From positions 269,325-333,324 of the forward strand of contig NZ_WLVL01000037.1 in NCBI RefSeq assembly GCF_009707125.1: a DNA stretch of 64,000 bases, written 5' to 3'. The position numbers and the translations under genes are program-made. Each line of letters starts with the position of its first letter. Position 1 is the stretch's first letter. Source of the DNA: Arsenicicoccus cauae (GTDB taxonomy: Bacteria > Actinomycetota > Actinomycetes > Actinomycetales > Dermatophilaceae). This document shows positions 28,395-36,518 of the stretch, piece by piece. Under the pieces are notes generated by a model, which was not told where the DNA came from, ran no database searches, and saw only the letters and a list, made by a program, of their open reading frames with translations.

Positions 28395-29591
28395 TCAGGC
28401 GAAGAAGGCCAGGACGGCCTCGACGACCCGCTGCTGATCGGCCTCGGTCAGGTCGGTGGAGCACGGCAGGGACACGCCACGAGCGAACAGGTCGTCCCCC
28501 ACGGCACCGCCGAGAGTGCTCGACCCCGCGAACGGCGGCTGCGCGTGCAGGGGGCGCCACAAGGCGCGTCCCTGGACCCGGTGCGACTTCAGGTGCGCGA
28601 TGAACGCGTCCCGGCCGCCCTTGTCCTCGGGCACGAGGACGGAGTAGAGCCAGTCGTTGGACTCGGTGCCCTCGATACGCGGGGGAAGCGTGAGCGGCAG
28701 GTCGGCGAAGGCCTCGTCGTAGCGACGGGCGATGCGATGCTTCGCCTCGAGGAAGCCGGGCAGCCGCTCCAGCTGGGCCAGACCGAGCCCGGCGGCGATG
28801 TTGGTGAGGCGGTAGTTGTAGCCGACCTCGTCGTGCAGGTAACCGATGTCGGGGACCTTGGCCTGGGTCGTGAGGTGCTTGGCCCGGCGCGCGAGGGCCT
28901 CGTCGTCGGTGACGATCATCCCGCCGCCTCCGGTGGTGGCGACCTTGTTGCCGTTGAACGAGTAGCAGCCGATCCGACCGACGGTGCCCGTATGACGGCC
29001 CGCCAGCGCCCCGCTCGTCCAGGTGGCGCCGAGGGACTCCGCGGCGTCCTCCAGGACGGCGACGCCGAAGCGGTCGCAGACCTCGAGCAGCCGCCCCATG
29101 TCGGCCGGCTGCCCGAGGACGTGCACGACCTCCAGGGCCTTGGGCAGGGGCTCGGCGGCGTCGGCGCGACGCTGCAGCTCGCGCTCCACCAGGTCGGGGT
29201 CGAGGTCCCAGGAGGCGTCGCTGTCCACCAGGACGGCACGCGCTCCGAGGTAGGCGATCGGGTTGATCGACCCGACGAACGTGAAGTCGCTGACCATCAC
29301 CTCGTCGTCGCGCTCGACCCCGAGCAGGATCAGCGCGACGTGCAGCGCGGCCGTGCCCGAGGAGGTCGCGACGGCGTAGCCGGCGCCGACATACTCTGCG
29401 AAGCGCTCCTCGAACTCGGACACGAACGGTCCGACCGAGGACACGAAGCCGGACTCGACGGCCTCGAGCACGTAGCGCCGCTCCAGCTCGCCGATGTTGG
29501 GGACGGACAGCGGCACGAAGCCCTGCTCGAAGGCGCTCGGGGCGTTGGCCTCCCCGCCCACGCTGTGCCGGGCGGTCTCGGCGTCGCTCAT
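28395..29591 (-). CDS. legC: LegC-type aminotransferase (DegT/DnrJ/EryC1/StrS)
   Basis: A 398-aa PLP enzyme. Diagnostic stretches are FVPLSVPNIGELERRYVLEA, SGFVSSVGPFVSEFEERFAE and ATSSGTAALHVALILLGV; the PLP-binding K216 lies in SFNGNKVATTGGGG. This opening is characteristic of the LegC group, which puts an amino group on C4 of the NDP-4-keto-6-deoxy sugar made by LegB. The ATG at 29591 overlaps the legB stop (ATGA). It is the last gene of the six-gene minus-strand nonulosonate operon. Sugar specificity (GDP- or UDP-linked) cannot be read from the sequence; the presence of a PtmE-like gene suggests GDP. Confidence 0.88.
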   Translation of the reverse strand: MSDAETARHSVGGEANAPSAFEQGFVPLSVPNIGELERRYVLEAVESGFVSSVGPFVSEFEERFAEYVGAGYAVATSSGTAALHVALILLGVERDDEVMVSDFTFVGSINPIAYLGARAVLVDSDASWDLDPDLVERELQRRADAAEPLPKALEVVHVLGQPADMGRLLEVCDRFGVAVLEDAAESLGATWTSGALAGRHTGTVGRIGCYSFNGNKVATTGGGGMIVTDDEALARRAKHLTTQAKVPDIGYLHDEVGYNYRLTNIAAGLGLAQLERLPGFLEAKHRIARRYDEAFADLPLTLPPRIEGTESNDWLYSVLVPEDKGGRDAFIAHLKSHRVQGRALWRPLHAQPPFAGSSTLGGAVGDDLFARGVSLPCSTDLTEADQQRVVEAVLAFFA

Positions 29592-30631
29592 CGGTGGTAC
29601 CTCGCGGCCTTGTCGGCGTCGACCCGGGGACGCAGCCACTCGGCCACCTGGGCCAGCCCGTCCTCGAGCGAGACCGTGGGCTCCCAGCCCAGCAGCTCCT
29701 TGGCCTTGCGGGGCTCGGAGAGCAGGATCTCGACCTCGGAGCCGGGCGGGCGGAGGCGGTCCTCGTCGGTGACGATGCGGGCGGTCGAGCCGGTGACCTG
29801 CTTGCAGATCTCCACGATCTCGCCGATGGAGTCCGTGCGACCGGTGCCGAGCTGGATGACCTCGCCGGGGGCGACGTCGGTGAGCGCGGCGCGCACGAAG
29901 CCGTCGGCGGTGTCGGTCGCGAAGGTGAAGTCGCGCTTCGGCGAGACGGCCCCGAGCCGGATCTCCTCGGCTCCGACGAGCATCTGCGACAGCACCGTCG
30001 GGATGACCGCGCGGGTCGACTGGCGCGGGCCGTAGGTGTTGAACGGGCGCAGGATCGTCACCGGCGTCTCGAAGGACAACGCGTAGGACTCGCACATCTT
30101 GTCCGCGCTGATCTTGGTGGCGGAGTACGGGGACTGGCCGCGCAGCTCGTGGGTCTCGGTGATGGGCACCTCCTTGGGGGTGCCGTAGACCTCGGAGGTG
30201 GAGGTGTTGACCATCCTCGGCGTGCCGTGGCGACGGACGGCCTCGAGGACGTTGAGCGTCCCGATGACATTGGTCTCGACGTAGGACCGGGGCGCGACGT
30301 AGGAGAAGGGGATGGCGATGAGGGCCGCGAGGTGCAGGACGACGTCCATGCCCGCCACGGACGCCAGCACGTGCTCGGGGTCGCGGATGTCGCCGAGGAC
30401 CACCTCGGCCTGACCGTCCTTCAGCGCCTGCTGGAAGCTCGGTGACTCGTCGAGCCAGCCCAAGGACCCGTTGGAGTTGTAGAGGCAGAAGGCCTTGACC
30501 TGAGCCCCGTCGGCGACGAGCCGCTCGACGAGGTGCGAGCCGATGAACCCGTCCGAGCCCGTCACCAGGACCTGCTTGCCCTTGAGAGTGGCCCCGGAGG
30601 ACGAGTCCTGCTGCGGTGCGGTCATTTTCAC
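29588..30631 (-). CDS. legB: LegB-type NDP-sugar 4,6-dehydratase
   Basis: A 347-aa extended SDR enzyme. The NAD-binding motif is VLVTGSDGFIGSHLVERL and the catalytic YxxxK is in SPYSATKISADKMCESYA, with TSTSEVYGTP upstream and LRPFNTYGPRQS downstream, which is typical of LegB dehydratases. It forms the 4-keto-6-deoxy intermediate that LegC aminates. The GTG at 30631 is taken as start because it overlaps the upstream TGA (GTGA) and has AAAGGA 5 nt before it; an ATG 6 nt later is nearly as good. It is cotranscribed with ptmE upstream and legC downstream. Confidence 0.9.
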   Translation of the reverse strand: MKMTAPQQDSSSGATLKGKQVLVTGSDGFIGSHLVERLVADGAQVKAFCLYNSNGSLGWLDESPSFQQALKDGQAEVVLGDIRDPEHVLASVAGMDVVLHLAALIAIPFSYVAPRSYVETNVIGTLNVLEAVRRHGTPRMVNTSTSEVYGTPKEVPITETHELRGQSPYSATKISADKMCESYALSFETPVTILRPFNTYGPRQSTRAVIPTVLSQMLVGAEEIRLGAVSPKRDFTFATDTADGFVRAALTDVAPGEVIQLGTGRTDSIGEIVEICKQVTGSTARIVTDEDRLRPPGSEVEILLSEPRKAKELLGWEPTVSLEDGLAQVAEWLRPRVDADKAARYHR

Positions 30632-31686
30632 GCCTGTCCTTTCGCGCGGGCAAGGTCCTTGGGGGTGCCCACATCGATCCAATCCGATGACATCGTCCAG
30701 GTGGCGACGCGGTCGCCACGGTCCAGCAACTGTTGCACGAGCTCCGGCATCGTGCTGGGACGCCCGTCCGGGAGGAGCTCGAGGGCGTCGGCGTCCACGG
30801 CATACACCGCGGTGTTGATGTCGACACTGATGGTCGGCTTCTCGCTGATCCCGGTCACAAAGCCCGCGTCGTCGCAGTCGACGACCCCGAACGGGATCTC
30901 GTGCTGGTAGCTGCGGGTCGCCATGGTCAGGCGCGCACCGCTGCGCTCGTGCCGGTCGATCAGCTCCTGGGCACCGAACTGGACCATGAGGTCGCCGTTC
31001 ATCACCAGGACGGGGTCGTGCAGGTCCGGGCGGCGGTCGCGCAGGAGGGTGAGCGAGCCGGCGGTGCCGAGGGGGTTGTGCGGCTCCTCGCGCAGGTAGT
31101 GCACCTGGCAGCCGAGCCGGGACCCGTCCCCCAGGTGCTCCTCGATCTGCTCGGCGAGGTAGTTGACGCTGACGTAGATCTCGCGGATGCCGTCGCCGAC
31201 GAGGTTGAGGATGATCCACTCGAGGATCGTGCGTCCGGCGACGGTCATGAGCGGCTTGGGCCGGTCCCTGGTCAGCTCGCCCAGGCGGGTGCCCCTGCCA
31301 CCGGCCATGATGACCGCCACGTTGGGCAGCGGCTCGCTGCCGACCACGTCGAAGAGGGTGTGCAGCCCGACGAGCCGTCCGCCCTCGTCGACCTCGGGGA
31401 CGACGTTGAGGTGGCGGGCTCGCAGGAGGTCGAGCACGAGCGCGCGGGGGGAACCCGCGCTGACCGTGGACGGGGTCTTGGTGGCGAAGGGCAGGGCCGG
31501 GTCGTCGAGCGCAGCGCCGGCCAGCAGGGCACGCCGGATGTCTCCGTCGGTGAGCAGGCCCTGCAGGACGCCGTCGGGAGAGGTGATGAGCGCGACCGTG
31601 GTCGCGGCCGCGTCGATCACCTCGAGGGCCTCACGGATCGTGCCCATCTCGGCGATGCAGGTGCGGTGCAGGTCGCGCGCGGTCAT
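30628..31686 (-). CDS. ptmE: CBS-domain sugar-1-phosphate nucleotidyltransferase (PtmE-like)
   Basis: A 352-aa protein: two CBS motifs in the first 115 residues (LLTDGDIRRALL; LNVVPEVDEGGRLVGLHTL), then a nucleotidyltransferase domain with NVAVIMAGGRGTRLGELTRD, KPLMTVAGRTILEWI, NPLGTAGSL and VLVMNGDLMVQF. This fusion is the one seen in PtmE of Campylobacter, a glucosamine-1-phosphate guanylyltransferase that opens the GDP-sugar branch of legionaminic acid synthesis. Hence the prediction that this pathway runs on GDP-linked sugars. The ATG at 31686 overlaps the legG stop. CBS domains suggest allosteric control by nucleotides. The specificity for GTP is inference. Confidence 0.85.
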   Translation of the reverse strand: MTARDLHRTCIAEMGTIREALEVIDAAATTVALITSPDGVLQGLLTDGDIRRALLAGAALDDPALPFATKTPSTVSAGSPRALVLDLLRARHLNVVPEVDEGGRLVGLHTLFDVVGSEPLPNVAVIMAGGRGTRLGELTRDRPKPLMTVAGRTILEWIILNLVGDGIREIYVSVNYLAEQIEEHLGDGSRLGCQVHYLREEPHNPLGTAGSLTLLRDRRPDLHDPVLVMNGDLMVQFGAQELIDRHERSGARLTMATRSYQHEIPFGVVDCDDAGFVTGISEKPTISVDINTAVYAVDADALELLPDGRPSTMPELVQQLLDRGDRVATWTMSSDWIDVGTPKDLARAKGQA

Positions 31687-32861
31687 CGGTCGGCTCCCTC
31701 GATCTCGGCGAACGGCTTGGTGCGGCCCCCCGTCGGAGCCCGGCGGACCACCGCCAGGACCCGCGCGGCGGCGTCCCCCCGACCATAGGGGTTGTCCGCC
31801 GCCGCTGCCGCCGCCCGCCCCTGGGGCGACAGGGCCTGCTCGATGGCTGCCCGCACGGCGTCGTAGCCCTCGGCGGCGTGGATCACGTTGTCGCCCCGCA
31901 GGCGTCCCCGCTGCCGCTCACCGACGTCGACAGCGGGCACGTGGGCGCTGGCGGCCTCGATGATGCCGGACGAGGAGTTGCCGACGACGACGTCGACGGC
32001 GTGCAGGGCGCGGGGGTAGCGGCTGCCGAGGGACTCGACGACCACGAGCTCGGGGTGCTCGAGAGCGGCCTGCTCGAGGACGGCGAGGATCTCCTCGCGG
32101 CCGGGGTCGAGGCCGGGGTGGGTCGCGATCACGGTGCCGCAGGTGTCGAGGGTCGCGCGGAGCGCCTCGGACGCCCACTGCGCGACCGGGACCTCGCCCT
32201 CGGCGGTGGGCGGGTGGTAGGTGAACAGCGCGAGCGGCCGCAGGACCGGCACCCCGAGCAGGTCGGCGAGCTCGGCGTCGCTGAGGGCGGTCGAGGAGGC
32301 CAGCCGGTCCAGGCCGGGCGCTCCGGTGACGTGCACCCGCTCCGCGGGCTCCCCCATCTGCCGCACCCGGCGGGCGGCGTCGGGCGACGCGACGCAGTGC
32401 TGGTCGGCGAGCTTGGTGACGGCGTGCCGGACGCGTTCGTCGACCGCCCCCTCGGTCACCTCTCCCCCGTGCAGGTGCACGACGGGTATGCCGAGCAGGA
32501 AGGCCGCCGGCACCACGTAGAGGAGCTCCCAGCGGTCCCCGAGGACCACGAGCGTGTCGGGACGCAGCTCGGGCAGCAGCCGCGCCGCCCCCTCGGCGAG
32601 GCGCGCGCCGTGCCGGACCACGGCGTGCGGGTCGAGGTGCTCGACCGGGGGGCAGAGGGCGTGCAGCCGCCCCTCGGTCCGGGCGCGAGGCGCGACGTCC
32701 TGCAGCGTCGACGCGAGCGAGCCGACGTCGTAGGCCACGCCCGTCAGAATGTGCAGCTCGACGTCGGGGTCGTCGGCGAGCGCCGAGATGACCGGCGACA
32801 GCGGCCCCAGGTCGGCCCGCGTGCCGACGAAGACGGCCACCGTCCGGGATCCCTGCGTCAT
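31683..32861 (-). CDS. legG: NDP-sugar 2-epimerase, hydrolysing (LegG/NeuC family)
   Basis: A 392-aa member of the UDP-GlcNAc 2-epimerase fold. AVFVGTRADLGPLSPVISAL, VLGDRWELLYV, VVHLHGGEVTEGAVDERVRHAVTKLA and later VGNSSSGIIEA are the standard hydrolysing-epimerase motifs of NeuC/LegG. The enzyme inverts C2 and releases the free 2,4-diacetamido-hexose plus nucleotide, giving the substrate of LegI. The ATG at 32861 overlaps the legI stop (ATGA). Residue stretches of GGEVTEG and the pairing with legI rather than a neuB with mannosamine context favour the legionaminate over the sialate pathway. Confidence 0.9.
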   Translation of the reverse strand: MTQGSRTVAVFVGTRADLGPLSPVISALADDPDVELHILTGVAYDVGSLASTLQDVAPRARTEGRLHALCPPVEHLDPHAVVRHGARLAEGAARLLPELRPDTLVVLGDRWELLYVVPAAFLLGIPVVHLHGGEVTEGAVDERVRHAVTKLADQHCVASPDAARRVRQMGEPAERVHVTGAPGLDRLASSTALSDAELADLLGVPVLRPLALFTYHPPTAEGEVPVAQWASEALRATLDTCGTVIATHPGLDPGREEILAVLEQAALEHPELVVVESLGSRYPRALHAVDVVVGNSSSGIIEAASAHVPAVDVGERQRGRLRGDNVIHAAEGYDAVRAAIEQALSPQGRAAAAAADNPYGRGDAAARVLAVVRRAPTGGRTKPFAEIEGADR

Positions 32862-33928
32862 CGGGCCGCCCCGGCCTGCGGTGCGACGTCCGCGAGGTCG
32901 GCGTCGACGATCTGGGCCCCCGCGGCGACGTCGCGAACGAGCACGCGTCCGCGGATGTCGACGGCGGGGCTGATGCCCCCCTCGGGACGTAGGAGCGACA
33001 GGTCGGCGCCCTCCAGGCGCTCCCCGGCGCGGAGGTCGCGCCCGGCGTGCCAGCTGCGCCGGACCAGCACGGCATTGTCCTGCTCGGACGGCTGGCGCAC
33101 CTTGACCCCGTCGCCGAGCCCGACGGCGAGGGCCTTGGTCGAGCGCACGTAGTCCGCGAGCTCGGCGGGCTCCAGGCTGGCCATGTGGTCCGGGCCGGGC
33201 ATGGTGCGGTCGAGCGTGAAGTGCTTCTCGAGGACGGGTGCCCCCAGGGCGACAGCGCCGAGGGCCGTCTGCAGGCCGGGCGTGTGGTCGGACCAGCCGA
33301 CGGGCACCTCGTGGGCCTCCTGCATCGCCGGGATCGCGCGCAGGTTGCACTCCTCGATGGGGGCGGGGTAGGCGGAGACGCAGTGGAAGAGCACGAGCCC
33401 GGGGGCCGCGGAGCAGGCCTGCACGGCGGCCGCGACCTCGTCGGCCGTGGCCATCCCGGTGGAGACGAGCATCGTGACGCCGAGGGCGGCGATCTCGCGC
33501 AGGTAGGGCAGGTTGGTGAGCTCGCCGCTGGACACCTTCATCGCGGGCAGGCCCAGCTCGGCGAGGGCGTGGGCGCTGTCGACGTCGAAGGGGGTCGAGA
33601 GGAACTCCAGCCCGCGCTCGTGGGTGTGGGCCTGCAGCTCCGCCCACGCGGTCATCGGCAGGGTCAGGGCCTCCAGCAGCGATCGCTGGTCCTGGGCGCC
33701 GCCGCGGTCCCGCTGGTAGGGGGTGGTGGCCGCGACGCTCGACACCAGCTTGGCCGCGTCGAAGGTCTGGAACTTCACGGCGTCGGCACCGGCGTCCGCG
33801 GCGGTGTCCACCAGGCGGTGGGCGATCTCCAGGTCGCCGTTGTGGTTGACCCCCGCCTCGGCGATGACGTAGACGTCCCGCTCGGTCGGGATCGTTCGCG
33901 CCCCGATGCTCGCTGCTCGCACGCTCAC
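32858..33928 (-). CDS. legI: Legionaminic acid synthase (NeuB family with SAF domain)
   Basis: A 356-aa enzyme that condenses the hexosamine with phosphoenolpyruvate to give the nine-carbon acid. DVYVIAEAGVNHNGDLEIA at the start, GADAVKFQTF, FLSTPFDVDSA, KVSSGELTNLPYL, PVGWSDHT and LEKHFTLDR are NeuB-family active-site motifs; the Lys and the Glu/His that bind PEP and metal are present. The last 60 residues form a SAF (antifreeze-like) domain from about LVRRSWHAGRDLRAGE. The GTG at 33928 overlaps the legH stop (GTGA). It is a different sequence from the broken pseI at 40.9 kb, so it is not a fragment of that gene. Confidence 0.93.
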   Translation of the reverse strand: MSVRAASIGARTIPTERDVYVIAEAGVNHNGDLEIAHRLVDTAADAGADAVKFQTFDAAKLVSSVAATTPYQRDRGGAQDQRSLLEALTLPMTAWAELQAHTHERGLEFLSTPFDVDSAHALAELGLPAMKVSSGELTNLPYLREIAALGVTMLVSTGMATADEVAAAVQACSAAPGLVLFHCVSAYPAPIEECNLRAIPAMQEAHEVPVGWSDHTPGLQTALGAVALGAPVLEKHFTLDRTMPGPDHMASLEPAELADYVRSTKALAVGLGDGVKVRQPSEQDNAVLVRRSWHAGRDLRAGERLEGADLSLLRPEGGISPAVDIRGRVLVRDVAAGAQIVDADLADVAPQAGAAR

Positions 33929-34596
33929 TGCTGCTCCTCGGTCTGCTCGGCCTGCCGGTCGTGGATGGGTCGGGCCGGGATACCGGCCACTCGGGCGCCC
34001 TCGGGGACGTCGCGTATGACGACCGCGCCCGCCGCCACCACGCACCCCGCCCCGACGCGGACGCCGGGCAGGATGCGCGCCCCGCTGCCGAGGAGGGTCA
34101 GGTCGCCCACGCTCGCCCCGCCGAGCACGACGGCCCCCGGCGCCACGTGCACCCCGTCCCCCACGACGACGTCGTGCTCCACGACAGCGGCCGTGTTGAC
34201 CACGACGGCCCGGCCCAGGGATGCCTGGGGACCGACGTGCGCGTGCTCCAGGACCACGGTGCCGTCGCCGAGGACGGCGTCCGGTGCCACGGTGGCGGTG
34301 GTGGCCACGACGGGCGGCACGCAGGCGTGCGACCGGGCGCGGTCGACCACTCGGAGGCGCACGTGGTTGGCGCCGATCCCGGGGACGAGCGCGGCCCCGT
34401 GGCGCTGGGCGTAGGACAGCGCCTGCGCGTCGTCGGCCAGCAGCTCGACGTCGTCCGGCCAGGGCCCCGAGGGGGCTCCGCTCACGGCGACGACCGCTTT
34501 CCCGCTGCGGCGCAGGACGTCCGCCACGCTGCGCGCGTGACCCCCCGCCCCCAGCACCGCCCAACGGGCGTCGGTCTGAGGGCTGGGTGCGGGCAC
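33925..34596 (-). CDS. legH: NeuD/LegH-type acetyltransferase (left-handed beta-helix)
   Basis: A 223-aa protein. The N-terminal PglD_N-like domain has RWAVLGAGGHARSVADVLR; from about residue 95 there are hexapeptide repeats (VVLEHAHVGPQASLG, GDGVHVAPGAVVLGG, VGAGCVVAAGAVVIRDVPEGARVAGIPARP) as in NeuD, PglD and LegH. It should N-acetylate the 4-amino sugar made by LegC. The start is a GTG at 34596; there is no ribosome site, but TATGCT ends 6 nt before it, so the operon is likely leaderless from this first gene. It is divergent from the ptmF-like gene, sharing a 120-bp spacer. Confidence 0.87.
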   Translation of the reverse strand: MPAPSPQTDARWAVLGAGGHARSVADVLRRSGKAVVAVSGAPSGPWPDDVELLADDAQALSYAQRHGAALVPGIGANHVRLRVVDRARSHACVPPVVATTATVAPDAVLGDGTVVLEHAHVGPQASLGRAVVVNTAAVVEHDVVVGDGVHVAPGAVVLGGASVGDLTLLGSGARILPGVRVGAGCVVAAGAVVIRDVPEGARVAGIPARPIHDRQAEQTEEQQ

Positions 34597-34602
34597 CCGC
34601 CC

Positions 34603-34608
34603 AGCATA
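34603..34608 (-). promoter_or_regulatory. -10 element TATGCT of the legH-legI-legG-ptmE-legB-legC operon
   Basis: TATGCT on the minus strand, 6 nt before the GTG at 34596; no Shine-Dalgarno sequence. Leaderless start of the minus-strand nonulosonate operon inferred. Confidence 0.5.
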
Positions 34609-34716
34609 GTTGCGACGGCGCCCCTCCCCGGTCGAGCGCCGGGCGGCGGCGTGTGACCCGGCCGGCCCCGGAGGCGCATGGCAGCATGGGGCGCACATCA
34701 CAGCCAGGAGGTGCCC

Positions 34717-35691
34717 GTGCACGCAGTCGTCCGAGGCGGCGGGTCGATCGGTGCGCGGCACGTCGAGGTCCTGCGGTCCCTGGGTCTGTCGGTCGACCTC
34801 TGGCCGGTCCGGCCGCGTCCCGAGGCCGACGGGGTGGTGGGCGACGACGGCGGGCCGGCAGCCTGCGCCACGGCCGACCTCGTCGTCGTGGCCACCGACA
34901 CCGGGCGGCACGTCGCCGACGCGCTCGTGGCGCTGGACGCGGGGGCGGCCCGGGTCCTGGTGGAGAAGCCCCTGTCCCCCGCCGCCGTCGACGCCGACCC
35001 CCTCTCGCGTCACGACCGCGCCGACCGGGTCCGCGTGGCCGCCCCCCTGCGCGGCCACCGGGCGTACGCCCTGGTGCTCGGCCTCGTGCGCGCGGCCGCC
35101 CGGCCGCTGTCCGCCCACGTCGCCTGCCAGTCCTGGCTCCCCGACTGGCGGCCCGGCAGGGACTACCGCGAGAGCTACTCGGCGCGCGCCGACGAGGGCG
35201 GGGTGCTGCGCGACCTCGTCCACGAGCTGGACTACGCCACGGCGCTCCTCGGCCCCCCTGACCTGTCCTGGGCGGCGCTGGACCGATCCGGCCCACTGCA
35301 GATGCCGGCCGAGCAGGCCGCCACGCTCGCCTGGACCACGCCTGACGAGGACCGGGTCCTGGCCCGGCTCGACTACGTGTCCCGCCCCGGTCGCCGGCAC
35401 CTGAGCCTCGATGGCCCGGACCTCCGCCTGGACTGGGACCTGCTGTCCCACACGGTGGTCCATGTCAGCGCCGACGGACGGCGGCACGAGCACGCGTTCG
35501 CGGACGACGCCGACCGCAACGTCGTCATGGCCCGTCAGGCCGCAGCGGTCCTCGGCGACCGCAGCGCCGAGGAGGACCCCGCAGCGCCCCCCACGCTCCC
35601 CGAGGCGCTCGAGACCATGCGTCTGTGCGACCGCGCCCGTGGGGCCGACCACCGGTCGACCCCCACCCGTCCCGATCGGAGGACCTCGTGA
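34717..35691 (+). CDS. Gfo/Idh/MocA-type oxidoreductase (PtmF-like)
   Basis: A 324-aa NAD(P)-binding protein. The N-terminus VVRGGGSIGARHVEVLRSLG has a Rossmann-like GxGxxG variant (GGGSIG), ADLVVVATDTGRH and VLVEKPLS (the EKP motif) are diagnostic of the Gfo/Idh/MocA family. The GTG at 34717 is chosen because AGGAGG lies 5 nt upstream; an ATG at 34678 would be the longer alternative. It precedes legF and ptmA in the same order as the ptmF-legF-ptmA genes of Campylobacter as I know them, so a role in supplying the amino sugar of the GDP branch is inferred. The substrate is unproven. Confidence 0.75.
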   Translation: MHAVVRGGGSIGARHVEVLRSLGLSVDLWPVRPRPEADGVVGDDGGPAACATADLVVVATDTGRHVADALVALDAGAARVLVEKPLSPAAVDADPLSRHDRADRVRVAAPLRGHRAYALVLGLVRAAARPLSAHVACQSWLPDWRPGRDYRESYSARADEGGVLRDLVHELDYATALLGPPDLSWAALDRSGPLQMPAEQAATLAWTTPDEDRVLARLDYVSRPGRRHLSLDGPDLRLDWDLLSHTVVHVSADGRRHEHAFADDADRNVVMARQAAAVLGDRSAEEDPAAPPTLPEALETMRLCDRARGADHRSTPTRPDRRTS

Positions 35692-36518
35692 CCGACCCGA
35701 CCCCTGCTCCCGCCCCCGCCCCCGCCCCCGGAGATGCCGACGACGGCGTCGGCGTGGCGGCGCCGCGCGTCCTGGCCGTCATCCCCGCACGGGGCGGCTC
35801 CAAGGGCCTGCCCGGCAAGAACGTCCGTGAGCTCGCGGGCCTGCCCCTGATCTGCCACAGCATCAAGGCCGCCGCCCTGTGCCCGGGCATCACCCGCTGC
35901 ATCGTCTCCACCGACGACCCCGAGATCGCCGAGGTGGCCCGCGCGCACGGAGGGGACGTGCCCTTCCTGCGCCCGGACCGGCTCGCCACCGACTGGACCC
36001 CCATGGGCCCGGTGATGCAGCACGCGCTCGAGACGGTGGAGCAGCAGGAGGGTTCGCCCTACGACGTCTTCGTCCTGCTCGACCCGACCAGCCCCTCGCG
36101 GGTCCCGCAGCAGATCGCCGAGGCCATCTCGCAGCTGCACGGGTCACCGGACCTCGACGGCGTCATCAGCGTGTCCGAGCCGACCTTTCAGCCGACCTGG
36201 GTCGGGGTCCGAGAGACCACGCCGTCGGGCCCCGTGGAGCGCTACTACGCCGAGGGCAGGGGTGTGACCCGCCGCCAGGACACCGGTCGTTTCCTGCGCA
36301 TCAACGGCAACTTCTACGTCTGGCGCGCGGACTTCGTGCGCCGTCTGCAGGTGTCCTGGTTCGACGAGGGACGCCACGGGATGTACGAGATCCCCGAGCC
36401 GCAGGCCTTCTCCATCGACGACGAGTACGAGTTCCGGCTCATCGAGGCGCTGCTCGGTGCCGGCCTGCTCGAGCTGCCGTGGCTGGACGCCGACGACGAG
36501 CAGCAGGCCGGACGATGA
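35688..36518 (+). CDS. legF: CMP-legionaminate synthetase (acylneuraminate cytidylyltransferase family)
   Basis: A 276-aa enzyme that activates the nonulosonic acid with CTP. After an Ala/Pro-rich N-terminal leader of about 25 aa comes the cytidylyltransferase signature VLAVIPARGGSKGLPGKN, followed by IVSTDDPEIAEVA, VFVLLDPTSPSR and, near the end, INGNFYVWRADF and SIDDEYEFRLIEALL with the metal-binding DDEYE segment. The GTG at 35688 overlaps the upstream stop and has GGAGGA 4-5 nt before it. It overlaps ptmA downstream by 4 bp. The CMP-sugar is the donor that a so far unidentified transferase must use. Confidence 0.93.
   Translation: MTDPTPAPAPAPAPGDADDGVGVAAPRVLAVIPARGGSKGLPGKNVRELAGLPLICHSIKAAALCPGITRCIVSTDDPEIAEVARAHGGDVPFLRPDRLATDWTPMGPVMQHALETVEQQEGSPYDVFVLLDPTSPSRVPQQIAEAISQLHGSPDLDGVISVSEPTFQPTWVGVRETTPSGPVERYYAEGRGVTRRQDTGRFLRINGNFYVWRADFVRRLQVSWFDEGRHGMYEIPEPQAFSIDDEYEFRLIEALLGAGLLELPWLDADDEQQAGR

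Noticed and set aside
28048..28560. A 170-aa open frame on the minus strand
   Set aside because: No ribosome site and no family; it crosses the GH13 relic and runs into the 3' end of legC.
32858..33928. Calling legI a sialic acid synthase (NeuB)
   Set aside because: It shares the fold, but the neighbours are LegB, LegC and LegH types and a PtmE-like protein, which a sialic acid pathway does not need.
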